DNA from: Cytophagaceae bacterium | GTDB lineage: Bacteria; Bacteroidota; Bacteroidia; Cytophagales; Spirosomataceae | NCBI GenBank assembly: GCA_016722655.1 | Contig: JADKIR010000005.1 | Location: 1,364,001-1,428,000, forward strand | DNA: 64,000 bases | Direction: 5' to 3' | Shown: piece after piece, positions 1 through 8,400 of the stretch | How positions within the stretch are numbered: the stretch's first letter is position 1 | Layout: every line of letters starts with the position of its first letter | The notes under the pieces: model-generated | Told to the model about the DNA's origin: nothing | The model's input: only the letters and a program-made list of their open reading frames with translations | Databases searched by the model: none | Program-made: the position numbers and the translations under genes

Positions 1-640
1 GATTTATCTTACTTGCATCATTACCGGGATTAATATCGATTATAGAAGGTAATTTAAGTTCTCCGCCTATTGCTGCTTTTATATCACGTGCCACGCCCAG
101 ATGAGATGCGGCATCTGCCCTGTTGGGAGTCAGACCAATCTCGATTTCATAGTCAGGTTCCAAGTTGAAATACTTAGCCGCAGGGGTACCATTTGGCAGA
201 TCGGTATCTAAAACCATAATGCCCGCATGAGAATGACCCAGACCGATTTCGTCTTCGGCACAAAGCATCCCTTCTGATACCGCACCTCTGATTTTTGATT
301 TTTTTATAGAGAATGGTTCTCCATCGGCAGGATAAAGTGTTGCACCCATAGTAGCTACCACAACTTTTTGGCCCGCGGCAACGTTGGGTGCCCCGCAAAC
401 TATATCTAGTAATTCTCCTGTACCGGCATCAACCTTAGTAACACTTAATTTGTCTGCATCTGGATGTTTTGCACATTCCACAACGGTACCTATTACCAAA
501 CCATCCAATCCACCTTTTACAGCATTCACCTTTTCTATTCCTTCCACCTCAAGGCCCGTGGAAGTAAGAATTACACCCAAATCTTCGGGGTTTTGGTTAA
601 AATCAATAAGTGTTTTAAGGTGGTTATACGAAACTTTCAT
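1..640 (-). CDS. pheT: Phenylalanine--tRNA ligase beta subunit, N-terminal part (partial)
   Basis: The reverse strand reads from an ATG at 640 to the window edge without a stop, giving about 213 residues of PheT; the C-terminal part lies outside. The protein begins MKVSYNHLKTLIDF and carries the tRNA-binding OB-fold domain typical of bacterial PheT, with VECAKHPDADKLSVTKVD followed by IVCGAPNVAAGQKVVVA. PheT pairs with PheS as an alpha2-beta2 enzyme that charges tRNA-Phe in the cytoplasm; the N-terminal domain seen here helps bind tRNA and the later B3/B4 region does editing. A TAnnTTTG promoter element lies about 125 bases upstream, leaving a leader of roughly 120 bases in which no T-box was recognised. 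The identification is firm despite truncation. Confidence 0.96.
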   Translation of the reverse strand, partial: MKVSYNHLKTLIDFNQNPEDLGVILTSTGLEVEGIEKVNAVKGGLDGLVIGTVVECAKHPDADKLSVTKVDAGTGELLDIVCGAPNVAAGQKVVVATMGATLYPADGEPFSIKKSKIRGAVSEGMLCAEDEIGLGHSHAGIMVLDTDLPNGTPAAKYFNLEPDYEIEIGLTPNRADAASHLGVARDIKAAIGGELKLPSIIDINPGNDASKIN

Positions 641-765
641 ATTATACTTTTCTTCAAATTCAATCATTTCCAAGCCTAAAAGCCTCCAAAATGATAAATA
701 TTTGATGTGTTTTTTTGAAAAAAATTAAACTGATTGACCCGAAAAAGCATTTTCTGATCAGGTTG

Positions 766-773
766 CAAAGATA
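766..773 (-). promoter_or_regulatory. Promoter -7 element (TATCTTTG) for pheT
   Basis: The reverse strand reads TATCTTTGC here, matching the Bacteroidota primary-sigma -7 consensus TAnnTTTG. No TTG was found at the expected -33 spacing, so this is a moderate call. Transcription would begin near 759 and give pheT a leader of about 120 bases. Confidence 0.5.
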
Positions 774-1029
774 ACCAATTAAGATAAATTTTTTGCGGTG
801 ATTTTGTGCTTATCTATTTAAATCATGTTAATAAATCAAACATTTTCGAAGTATTTGTAATGAAATGTGCTTTTAATTTTCAAAATTCTTTACTAATGTA
901 TCCGTTGGGTAAGTAAAAATTGGAAATAAGTTGAATGGCATAAGATTGGCATATAAAAAGTAAAAACTGAATAAAATACAGGTTAAAACCTGAAAAGATA
1001 TTTTATTGTTAATTATGGGATAGCTTGTA

Positions 1030-1055
1030 AATAGACGAACGATTGTTTGTCTATT
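1030..1055. terminator. Hairpin downstream of the FAD/Fe-S dehydrogenase
   Basis: AATAGACGAAC and GTTTGTCTATT form an 11-bp stem (one G-U pair) with a four-base loop. It lies about 40 bases beyond the stop of the minus-strand gene. The T-rich run (TCTTTTT) follows on the plus strand, so as a minus-strand terminator it would be imperfect. Strand of action is uncertain. Confidence 0.4.
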
Positions 1056-1096
1056 TCTTTTTAACACAAAAAATCATTTTAAAAATAATCTTCGGA

Positions 1097-3916
1097 TCAC
1101 GTTGTCTCGTCAATCAGATATAAAATTGATTCATAGTCCTTCCCTGTGGCTTCTGACATGTTGATTTCACAAGTAAGCGTTGAGCTGTAATGAGCTTCAG
1201 CGGCAAAGGTCTTAACTTCTTCGGATTCAGCTTTGGTGGCTGAACGGGTTAGCTCGGGAACCAAAAAGCCTCGGTCACCAGCCATACCACAGCACCCGGC
1301 ATTTACTGGAACGATTACTTTTTCTGCAAAATGATTGGCGATATCAACAAATTTAGATTCTGACTTTAATTTTTGTAAAGAACAAACAGGATGTAAAACA
1401 ACCTCTCCTTTTCGTTTAACCGGAGATAAAACCGGCAAAACAAATTGATGAATAAACTCAACAGAATCGAGAATTTTGAGTTTGTGAAAATTCTTCTTGT
1501 TTTCAGGACTGAGAACCGGCAAAATATTTTTAAGGGTATATTGGCAAGAAGTTACGTCAATAACAATTGGATATTTCCCACCTTCTGATGATTTCCACAT
1601 TTTTTCAAAAGTGCTGTTAGCTGTAAAATCATAGGCATTTTTAAATCCCTTGGAAGAAAAAATCTGGCTGCAACAAGAATTTTCGATTTCATTTAAAACC
1701 TTAATGGAAATATTGGCTTTTTCGCAAATACTATAAAAAGTCTCTAAAATATTCTTGGGTTGATTTTTATAGGTTCCCATCATTCTGGAAATACAGGAAG
1801 GGAAATAAACGATTTTTTGGAGAGCGTTTGATGCCTCAACATTTCGAAGGAAAATCTTTGGTGGACTGCCCACTCTATTAGACCAGACCGGTGTGCTTTT
1901 TGATAGTTTATGAATTGACTGAGTAATGTTTTTTATAAAATTTTCACCAAAAATCTTATTCAGGAAATGTACTAAACTTACTGCAAAACGAGCAGATTTA
2001 ATTACAAAACCAAAGTTTTTTGCAGCAGCTTCAGCAATAAAATTCTCAATTTTTGAATGAGATTCTATCCTTAACTTTTTGACAAGATCACCGGTATTAA
2101 TTTCAACAGGACAATTTACTGCACAAAGTCCATCAACAGCACAGGTATCCAGGCCTGCGTATTCAAACTGGCTCGAAAGCAATTGAAACTCTTTATGCTT
2201 TTTTTCTGATTTCAGATTTTCCAAAACCCTTCGAATCACAATTCTTCGACGGGGAGAAGCCGTCAGGTCTTTTGAAGGACAGGAAGGTTCACAAAAACCA
2301 CATTCAATACATCGATCAACTTCAGATTCTATTGTTGGCATTTGCTTTAGATCCCTAATATGTGCTTCTGAATCTTCGTTGATTATCACTCCGGGATTTA
2401 ACAAATTTTGAGGATCTACGACATTTTTAAGCCTTTTCATGATCTGATAGGCTTCGATTCCCCACTCTGTCTCTACAAAAGGTGCCATGTTCCGACCCGT
2501 TCCATGCTCAGCTTTTAGTGTCCCATTGTATTTTTTCACAACCAAATCAACCACTTCTCTCAGGAATGAGTCATAACGGTTGATTTCAGATGTGGTGTTT
2601 AAAGTTTGGGTAACCACAAAGTGGATGTTTCCGTCTTTGGCATGACCAAAAATGATGGCATCGTGATAATTATATTTCTTAAACAATGCCTGAATATCAA
2701 TGATAGCATTACCAAGTGATGGCAAAGGAAAAGCAATGTCCTCAAGAATCACGGAGGTTCCACTTGCTCTCACTGCACCTACAGCCGGAAAAAGTCCTTT
2801 TCTGACTTTCCAATAAAAAGCCTGTTTGACCGGATCGAGTGTAAAGTCCGGGGTCTCAAGTAAACCTAAATCAGGAATTATTTTTTGGAACTCTGAAACC
2901 ATTTTGTTGAGTTGGTCAGAAGTATTTTCCTGAAATTCAACCAACAAAGCTGCCGCAGTTTCGGGAAGCGTTTTTACTATCTCTGGCATACCATCGAGAT
3001 CCTGAACTGCTCTCAAAGAAGCCCTGTCCATAAGCTCGACCATTAATGCTCCACAATCACGTAAGGGAATTATAGCTTGACAAGCTGTGAAAATATCCGG
3101 AAAATATAATAATCCGGTCGATTTATGCGGATAATCGGGAACGGTCTGCATTACGGCCTCGGAAATAAATCCCAGCGTACCCTCACCACCAATCAACAAA
3201 TGTGCAAATACATCTAATGGATGTTTAAAATCTATAAAACTATTAAGTGAGTACCCAACTGTATTTTTAGTTTTATACTTTGCCCTGATTTTATTTTTCA
3301 AATCTAAATTTTGGGCAATCCGATTCTGGATATCTATGATAGTTCCGAATAGTTCCTTATTTTCCTGTTCAAACCGGGTATAGTCATTCGGAATTTCTGT
3401 TGAATAAATATTTCCATCAGGTAAAATAAACCGAATGTGCTCAACAGTATGATAGCTGTTCTGCCCTACTCCACAACACATGCCACTGGCATTATTTGAC
3501 AGAATTCCACCCATCATGGCTGCATTGATACTCGAAGGATCGGGGCCAATTTTTTTACTAAATTTTTTGAGATGGATATTGGTCATCAAACCAGTGATAC
3601 CCGGCTGAACCCGTACTGATTTCGATTCGTTTTCAACCGAAATCTTTTTCCAGAACCTTCCAATTTCGACTAAAATGCCATCTGTTATTGACTGACCCGA
3701 AAGACTTGTTCCGCCTGCTCTGAAAACTATGGGTTTTTTATTATTTTGAGAGAACCGAAATAAATCCTGAATCTCTTTTTCAGAAACAGGATGAACGATT
3801 GCTTCCGGAACCAGATAATAAAATCCTGCATCAGATGCAAAAGATACTCTTTCAATATACGAATCTCTGACTCTTGAGGGGTCGATAATCTTTTTTAAAC
3901 CTTCACTGATTGACAT
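1097..3916 (-). CDS. FAD-linked oxidase / Fe-S protein fusion (D-lactate dehydrogenase or glycolate oxidase type)
   Basis: A 939-residue fusion of a GlcD/Dld-type flavoprotein with a GlpC/GlcF-type iron-sulfur part. The FAD-binding type 4 domain covers about residues 38-180 (GGTSLSGQS at 68-76), the FAD-oxidase C-terminal domain about 265-510 (FGHAKDGNIHF at 423-433, EHGTGR at 470-475). Four cysteines C536, C539, C542 and C546 and a second set C592, C598, C602 fit two Fe-S clusters. Two cysteine-rich CCG-type segments follow (NSCCSQ and AGCCGMAGDRGF). Such proteins oxidise a 2-hydroxy acid such as D-lactate or glycolate and pass electrons towards quinones or cytochromes; the substrate cannot be told from sequence. 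Its start overlaps the end of the SDR gene by 14 bases, so the two are probably translated together. Family firm, substrate open. Confidence 0.88.
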   Translation of the reverse strand: MSISEGLKKIIDPSRVRDSYIERVSFASDAGFYYLVPEAIVHPVSEKEIQDLFRFSQNNKKPIVFRAGGTSLSGQSITDGILVEIGRFWKKISVENESKSVRVQPGITGLMTNIHLKKFSKKIGPDPSSINAAMMGGILSNNASGMCCGVGQNSYHTVEHIRFILPDGNIYSTEIPNDYTRFEQENKELFGTIIDIQNRIAQNLDLKNKIRAKYKTKNTVGYSLNSFIDFKHPLDVFAHLLIGGEGTLGFISEAVMQTVPDYPHKSTGLLYFPDIFTACQAIIPLRDCGALMVELMDRASLRAVQDLDGMPEIVKTLPETAAALLVEFQENTSDQLNKMVSEFQKIIPDLGLLETPDFTLDPVKQAFYWKVRKGLFPAVGAVRASGTSVILEDIAFPLPSLGNAIIDIQALFKKYNYHDAIIFGHAKDGNIHFVVTQTLNTTSEINRYDSFLREVVDLVVKKYNGTLKAEHGTGRNMAPFVETEWGIEAYQIMKRLKNVVDPQNLLNPGVIINEDSEAHIRDLKQMPTIESEVDRCIECGFCEPSCPSKDLTASPRRRIVIRRVLENLKSEKKHKEFQLLSSQFEYAGLDTCAVDGLCAVNCPVEINTGDLVKKLRIESHSKIENFIAEAAAKNFGFVIKSARFAVSLVHFLNKIFGENFIKNITQSIHKLSKSTPVWSNRVGSPPKIFLRNVEASNALQKIVYFPSCISRMMGTYKNQPKNILETFYSICEKANISIKVLNEIENSCCSQIFSSKGFKNAYDFTANSTFEKMWKSSEGGKYPIVIDVTSCQYTLKNILPVLSPENKKNFHKLKILDSVEFIHQFVLPVLSPVKRKGEVVLHPVCSLQKLKSESKFVDIANHFAEKVIVPVNAGCCGMAGDRGFLVPELTRSATKAESEEVKTFAAEAHYSSTLTCEINMSEATGKDYESILYLIDETT

Positions 3917-4664
3917 TTCGGTAAATTGTAGTTGCCGAAGCCTGAGCTGCGGCTAAAATGGTCATATCGGCAATTGTGACATTTGAGGGTGCCATCACGC
4001 AGTAATGGATAGCGTCCGCAATATTTTCGGCCAAAAGTGGATCAAATCCCTCGTAAACCTTTGCAGCTCTTTCCTCATCACCTTTAAAACGTACAACTGA
4101 AAATTCGGTTTCAACAGCACCAGGTGCGATATTGGTTACTTTTATGCCATATTTTGTCAGGTCAAGTCTCATGCCTTCACTTAATGACTCCACGCTTTTT
4201 TTAGTGGCACAATAAACTGCACCATTTTCATAAGTCATTTTTCCGGCAATAGAGCTGATATTTACGACGTGACCTTTTTTTCTTTCCACCATACCGGGCA
4301 ATACCACTTTTGAGACATTTAAAAGCCCGGTCACATTACTGCCCATCATGTTGTTCCAATCTTCAAGACTACCTTCATGAATGGGCCCGAGGCCATGAGC
4401 ATTACCGGCATTATTGACCAATAAATCAATATTTTTCCATTCCGCAGTTAAGGAATTAAAAGCATTTTCAACTGCCTTATAATCACTCACCTCAAAGGTC
4501 AAAATGGTTGATTGACTATTTTCATTTAAATCTTTTTGCAGCTGAATTAATTTTTCTTTCCGGCGACCACATAAAATCAAATCAAACCCTGATTTTGACA
4601 ATTTCAGTGCTGTAGCATATCCAATTCCAGAGGAAGCACCTGTAATAAGTGCAATTTTTTTCAT
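3903..4664 (-). CDS. SDR-family NAD(P)-dependent oxidoreductase (YdfG-like)
   Basis: A 253-residue classical short-chain dehydrogenase. The nucleotide-binding TGASSGIGYA is at the N-terminus, the NNAG motif follows in the middle, a serine lies in VVNISSIAG, and the catalytic Tyr-x-x-x-Lys is YCATK. The overall pattern is closest to YdfG-type NADP-dependent 3-hydroxy acid (serine/allo-threonine) dehydrogenases, but SDR substrates are hard to predict. The gene overlaps the DUF4835 gene upstream by 4 bases (ATGA type) and the FAD/Fe-S dehydrogenase downstream by 14 bases. Two redox enzymes overlapping in this way may act on related hydroxy/keto acids; that is inference. Confidence 0.88.
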   Translation of the reverse strand: MKKIALITGASSGIGYATALKLSKSGFDLILCGRRKEKLIQLQKDLNENSQSTILTFEVSDYKAVENAFNSLTAEWKNIDLLVNNAGNAHGLGPIHEGSLEDWNNMMGSNVTGLLNVSKVVLPGMVERKKGHVVNISSIAGKMTYENGAVYCATKKSVESLSEGMRLDLTKYGIKVTNIAPGAVETEFSVVRFKGDEERAAKVYEGFDPLLAENIADAIHYCVMAPSNVTIADMTILAAAQASATTIYRNVNQ

Positions 4665-5572
4665 TTTAATATTTTTCGGTATAATTCGGTTCTGTTAGGG
4701 TCAAGATTGCTGATAAGAGTAAACATTTCTTGTTTTTCGGCTTTGGGACTTTCCGAAAATATTTTTATTAATTCTTCGTTTTTGGAATCAAAAAATGTAT
4801 TAATTATCAGCGAATTGGGTTTCATTGTAGCTGTAGATTTTACAGTTTGCATAAAGTCGGTAATAATTTTTCTTGCTTTTACCGGATTGCCAGAAAAGTC
4901 ATCCAACGCCAATCTGTGATATTCATAAAAACCTTCTCTAAAAGCATTAAATTGTTGATCCCGAAGGTTTTCTACTATCCAGTTTCGGTTTCGGGTTTCT
5001 TTGGAACCCATAATCCAGGCACCTCCAACGGTATTTCCTGCCAAAATGGCAAGATTATATGCTCTTTCAAGAAAAGGTCCGCCTCCTAATTTTGAAAAGG
5101 AATCATAATCTACTGCCAAAGCTATCAAAGAATAATATGCCAGTAATGAAGTAAGTTTATTGTTGTAGGTCTGCTCATTAAAAAGCATAGTCCGGTCCTC
5201 AGGAGCAAAAGAAAAATCGATATTTCGATCAATAAACTGAAAAATTACTGTTTCATAAGTTGTACCAAAAACAGGCCTTATCACCTGAAACTGAGCATTC
5301 CCTGAATACCCATATTGTCCCGATGATTTGAGTAAATTGATGTTGAGATTGCACTTGATTTTTTCTTTTTCTGAAAAAATATCGGTGGTCCATCTTTGGG
5401 TATTTAAGAATGATTTGATGGCCGTTTCCATCTCAATGAAAATCTGCTTGTCTCCGGCTGTACTAATACTAAGCTGAGCAGAATTGAGCGTAACAGTCCA
5501 ATTGAGCTCCTGAGAAAACCCCAGATTTCCAAAAAAACACAAAACCAAACTCAAAAATATTTTTTTTACCAT
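4661..5572 (-). CDS. DUF4835 family protein, PorD-like (type IX secretion linked)
   Basis: A 303-residue protein with an N-terminal signal peptide (KKIFLSLVLCFFGNLGFSQ). The body, with LNWTVTLNSAQL near the start, GQYGYSGNAQFQVIRPVFGTTYE in the middle and YYSLIALAVDYDSFS further on, matches the DUF4835 family, which is restricted to Bacteroidota. Members have been named PorD and connected with type IX secretion; from memory that link is less direct than for the PorKLMN core. It sits directly downstream of coaBC, an arrangement common in the phylum, and overlaps the SDR gene by 4 bases. Predicted location is periplasm or outer membrane. Family call good, function tentative. Confidence 0.8.
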   Translation of the reverse strand: MVKKIFLSLVLCFFGNLGFSQELNWTVTLNSAQLSISTAGDKQIFIEMETAIKSFLNTQRWTTDIFSEKEKIKCNLNINLLKSSGQYGYSGNAQFQVIRPVFGTTYETVIFQFIDRNIDFSFAPEDRTMLFNEQTYNNKLTSLLAYYSLIALAVDYDSFSKLGGGPFLERAYNLAILAGNTVGGAWIMGSKETRNRNWIVENLRDQQFNAFREGFYEYHRLALDDFSGNPVKARKIITDFMQTVKSTATMKPNSLIINTFFDSKNEELIKIFSESPKAEKQEMFTLISNLDPNRTELYRKILK

Positions 5573-5593
5573 GCTTTTGAAAATCTTAATATT

Positions 5594-6799
5594 CTAATCC
5601 TTTACGATATAATCCTGGATGATATCTAATAAATCATTCGCAACCTCTGTTTTTGATTTAAGTCCAAATTCTGACTTTTTCCCTTTTTTATCAAAAACCG
5701 TAACTTTGTTGGTATCATAACGAAACCCTGCCCCTTTATCTTGCAAAGAATTTAGAACAATCAGGTCAAAATTCTTTCTATCAAGCTTACTTTTGGCATT
5801 AAACTCTTCATCATTAGTCTCTAAAGCAAAACCAACATGAACCTGACCTGTTGATTTTTTTTGACCCAGGACAGCTGCAATGTCTTCTGTTTTTTCTAAT
5901 TCTATATTCAGTTCAGAGTCCTTCTTTTTGATTTTAAAAGTAGCGACTTCTTTGGGACGGTAATCGGCAACAGCGGCAGAAAACACAACGATATCAGCCT
6001 CAGAATGGTTTTCTTGCATAGCCGACAACATTTCTGATGCGGTTCTTACAAAAATGGTTTCTAAACCAGACGGCTTGGGCAAGGCGGTTGGTCCACTTAC
6101 AAGAATAACCTTTGCATCTTGCTGAGCAAACTTTCGGGCAATTTCATAACCCATTTTACCCGAAGAATGATTACTGATATATCTAACAGGATCCAGATCT
6201 TCCTGTGTGGGACCGGCAGAAATTAAAACTCTTTTACCACTAAATCTGGATTTTTTATAAAAGAAACGATTTATCTGGTCAAATATAACATCAGGCTCGG
6301 CCATACGCCCTTTGCCATCGAGTCCACTTGCCAGCTCTCCGGTTCCGGGTTCAATGATTTGATTGCCGTTTTGTTTTATTATTTCAATGTTTTTTTGGGT
6401 AGCAGGGTGCTCCCACATGTCAAGATCCATAGCCGGAGCTACCATTACCTTGCATCGGGCTGACAGATAGGTAGCCATCAATAAATTATCGCAAATACCA
6501 GTAGCCATTTTAGCGATTGTATTGGCCGATGCGGGTGCAATCACCACCAAATCAGCCCACAAACCCAGTTCAACGTGACTATTCCAAATGCCTGTATTAC
6601 CTTTTTCGAAATCAGTCAGTGCTTCATTTTTAGACAATGTAGCCAATGTCAACGCTGAAATAAACTGATGTGCCGCCGGGGTCATAACCACCTTTACGTT
6701 GGCTTTTTCTTTAACCAAAAGCCTAACCAGCCATGCCGACTTATAAGCGGCAATGCTGCCGGTAACACCAATTAATATATTTTTATTTTCGAGCGACAT
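5594..6799 (-). CDS. coaBC: Bifunctional phosphopantothenoylcysteine decarboxylase / phosphopantothenate--cysteine ligase
   Basis: A 401-residue CoaBC (Dfp) that performs two steps of coenzyme A synthesis: joining cysteine to 4'-phosphopantothenate, then decarboxylating the product. The N-terminal flavoprotein half (about 1-180) has the FMN-binding GVTGSIAAYK and catalytic His75 (WNSHVE). The C-terminal ligase half begins near GKRVLISAGPTQEDLDPVRYISN. At the positions of E. coli Asn125 (PAMN) and Cys158 (ACG) this protein has Asp125 (PAMD) and Ser158 (ASG), with identical numbering. I recall similar substitutions in other Bacteroidota, so this is probably lineage-wide and not inactivation. 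First gene of a run with the DUF4835, SDR and FAD/Fe-S genes. Confidence 0.95.
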   Translation of the reverse strand: MSLENKNILIGVTGSIAAYKSAWLVRLLVKEKANVKVVMTPAAHQFISALTLATLSKNEALTDFEKGNTGIWNSHVELGLWADLVVIAPASANTIAKMATGICDNLLMATYLSARCKVMVAPAMDLDMWEHPATQKNIEIIKQNGNQIIEPGTGELASGLDGKGRMAEPDVIFDQINRFFYKKSRFSGKRVLISAGPTQEDLDPVRYISNHSSGKMGYEIARKFAQQDAKVILVSGPTALPKPSGLETIFVRTASEMLSAMQENHSEADIVVFSAAVADYRPKEVATFKIKKKDSELNIELEKTEDIAAVLGQKKSTGQVHVGFALETNDEEFNAKSKLDRKNFDLIVLNSLQDKGAGFRYDTNKVTVFDKKGKKSEFGLKSKTEVANDLLDIIQDYIVKD

Positions 6800-6928
6800 C
6801 TGTCAGGTTTTGAATTGTAAATCTAAGCTTAAAGCCCAAATAATTCAATTTTTTGGAAAAATTTGAGCGATTTAAATCATTTTAGACAGAAATTTTCAGA
6901 AATGTAAAAAGAAAGAATAACGAAACCG

Positions 6929-6936
6929 TAAATTTG
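6929..6936 (+). promoter_or_regulatory. Promoter -7 element (TAAATTTG) for the CCA-adding enzyme
   Basis: TAAATTTGC matches TAnnTTTG. It ends 9 bases before the ATG at 6946, so transcription should start only a few bases before the start codon. A possible TTG start at 6934 lies inside this element, which argues for the ATG as the real start. No TTG at the -33 position was seen. Confidence 0.55.
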
Positions 6937-6945
6937 CAGGTCTTT

Positions 6946-8400
6946 ATGGAAAATTTCAAAGAAGTACTTGATAAAAATCCGATTTTCGGGATTGTGGCAG
7001 AGGCCTCTAAACTACTGAACCTTGAAACCTATGTGGTGGGAGGCTATGTGAGAGATTTGTTCCTAATGCGACCCAATAAAGATATTGATTTCGTGACAGT
7101 TGGTAGTGGCATTGAACTGGCCCAAAAAGCTTCAGAATTGGCAGGCTTACAAAACCATGTAAATATTTTCAAAAATTTTGGAACTGCTCAATTTGTGTAT
7201 AATGATTACGATATTGAGTTTGTAGGTGCCCGAAAAGAATCTTATCGCAGCGATTCAAGAAAACCTACTACAGAAAACGGCACCCTGGAAGAAGACCAGC
7301 AAAGAAGAGACTTTACCATCAACGCCATGGGTATCTCCCTTTCAGCTAAGAAATTTGGAGAACTGATTGATCCATTTGGAGGAGTGGCGGATTTGGAATC
7401 CAGAACCATAAAGACTCCACTTGAACCAGAAAAAACTTTTTCTGATGATCCACTTCGTATGATGCGGGCGGTGCGATTTGCTTCACAACTCAACTTTGAC
7501 ATTGATGGGGAAACATTTTCAGCCATAAAATCAATGGCAGCGAGAATAGAAATTGTTTCTCAGGAAAGAATAACTGACGAACTTAATAAAATCATACTTT
7601 CTCAAAAACCCTCTTATGGTTTTAAACTATTGCATCAATGCGGCTTGCTGGAGATAATTTTCCCTGATTTTGTAAAATTGCTGGGTGTAGAAACTCAGGA
7701 TGGAAAAGGGCATAAGGATAATTTCTATCACACTTTGCAGGTTTTGGATAATATTTCACTCACCACCAATGATTTATGGGTACGTTGGGCGGCGATTCTT
7801 CATGACATTGCAAAGCCCGCGACCAAGAAATTCAGCCTAAAAGTAGGCTGGAGTTTTCATGGACATGAAGAATTGGGGGCCCGGTGGGTAAAGGGTATTT
7901 TCAGAAAAATGAAACTACCTCTCGACGAAAAAATGAGAAAAGTAACCAACCTCGTACGATTACATCTCAGACCTATCGCATTGGCCAAAGATGGAGTGAC
8001 CGACTCAGCAGTAAGGAGACTTTTAGTGGAAGCCGGAGAGGATCTGGATGACTTATTGAGACTTTGCAGAGCGGATATTACGTCGAAAGACCCTACCCGG
8101 GTGAGAAAATACCTGAAAAATTACGACCGGGTGGAAGAAATGCTGGTTGAAATACAGGAAAAAGATAAACTCAGGAATTTCCAGCCCGTATTGACTGGTG
8201 AACTCATAATGAAAATTTTTGATCTCCCACCTTGCAAGGAAGTGGGCTTATTAAAAAATGAGATAAGAGAGGCCATATTGGATTGTAAAATTGAAAATAA
8301 TCTGAAGCAATCCTATCAATTATTATTGGAAGTCGCACAAAAAATGGACTTTTCCCCTGTAAAAAACCTGGACGAGGTTTTAGATAAAATTCCGGACTAA
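6946..8400 (+). CDS. CCA tRNA nucleotidyltransferase / poly(A) polymerase family, HD domain
   Basis: A 484-residue class II nucleotidyltransferase. The head domain has the GGYVRDLFL motif and the metal-binding pair in NKDIDFVT, then RRDFTINAMG and DPLRMMRAVRFASQL, all typical of CCA-adding enzymes and bacterial poly(A) polymerases. The C-terminal half carries an HD phosphohydrolase motif (AAILHDIAKPAT) as in many bacterial CCA enzymes. It would build or repair the 3'-CCA end of tRNAs in the cytoplasm. The start at 6946 is preferred over an upstream TTG because that codon lies inside the likely promoter. The 3' end overlaps the convergent DUF2851 gene by 4 bases. Confidence 0.92.
   Translation: MENFKEVLDKNPIFGIVAEASKLLNLETYVVGGYVRDLFLMRPNKDIDFVTVGSGIELAQKASELAGLQNHVNIFKNFGTAQFVYNDYDIEFVGARKESYRSDSRKPTTENGTLEEDQQRRDFTINAMGISLSAKKFGELIDPFGGVADLESRTIKTPLEPEKTFSDDPLRMMRAVRFASQLNFDIDGETFSAIKSMAARIEIVSQERITDELNKIILSQKPSYGFKLLHQCGLLEIIFPDFVKLLGVETQDGKGHKDNFYHTLQVLDNISLTTNDLWVRWAAILHDIAKPATKKFSLKVGWSFHGHEELGARWVKGIFRKMKLPLDEKMRKVTNLVRLHLRPIALAKDGVTDSAVRRLLVEAGEDLDDLLRLCRADITSKDPTRVRKYLKNYDRVEEMLVEIQEKDKLRNFQPVLTGELIMKIFDLPPCKEVGLLKNEIREAILDCKIENNLKQSYQLLLEVAQKMDFSPVKNLDEVLDKIPD

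Larger units (their letters stand above)
641..1096. other. Intergenic region with small hairpins, no convincing gene
   Basis: This 456-base AT-rich stretch lies between the start of pheT and the end of the FAD/Fe-S dehydrogenase, both on the minus strand. It holds the pheT promoter element, a short inverted repeat (CAGGTT-AA-AACCTG, 979-992) and a longer hairpin at 1030-1055. A 64-codon reading frame on the minus strand inside it has no recognisable domain and no start signal, and is not called. Confidence 0.6.

Noticed and set aside
641..765. T-box or other leader regulator before pheT
   Set aside because: The leader lacks the T-box consensus and a strong terminator; only an AT-rich run was seen.
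873..1067. 64-codon minus-strand reading frame
   Set aside because: No domain, no promoter, low-complexity AT-rich composition, covers a hairpin; looks like chance.
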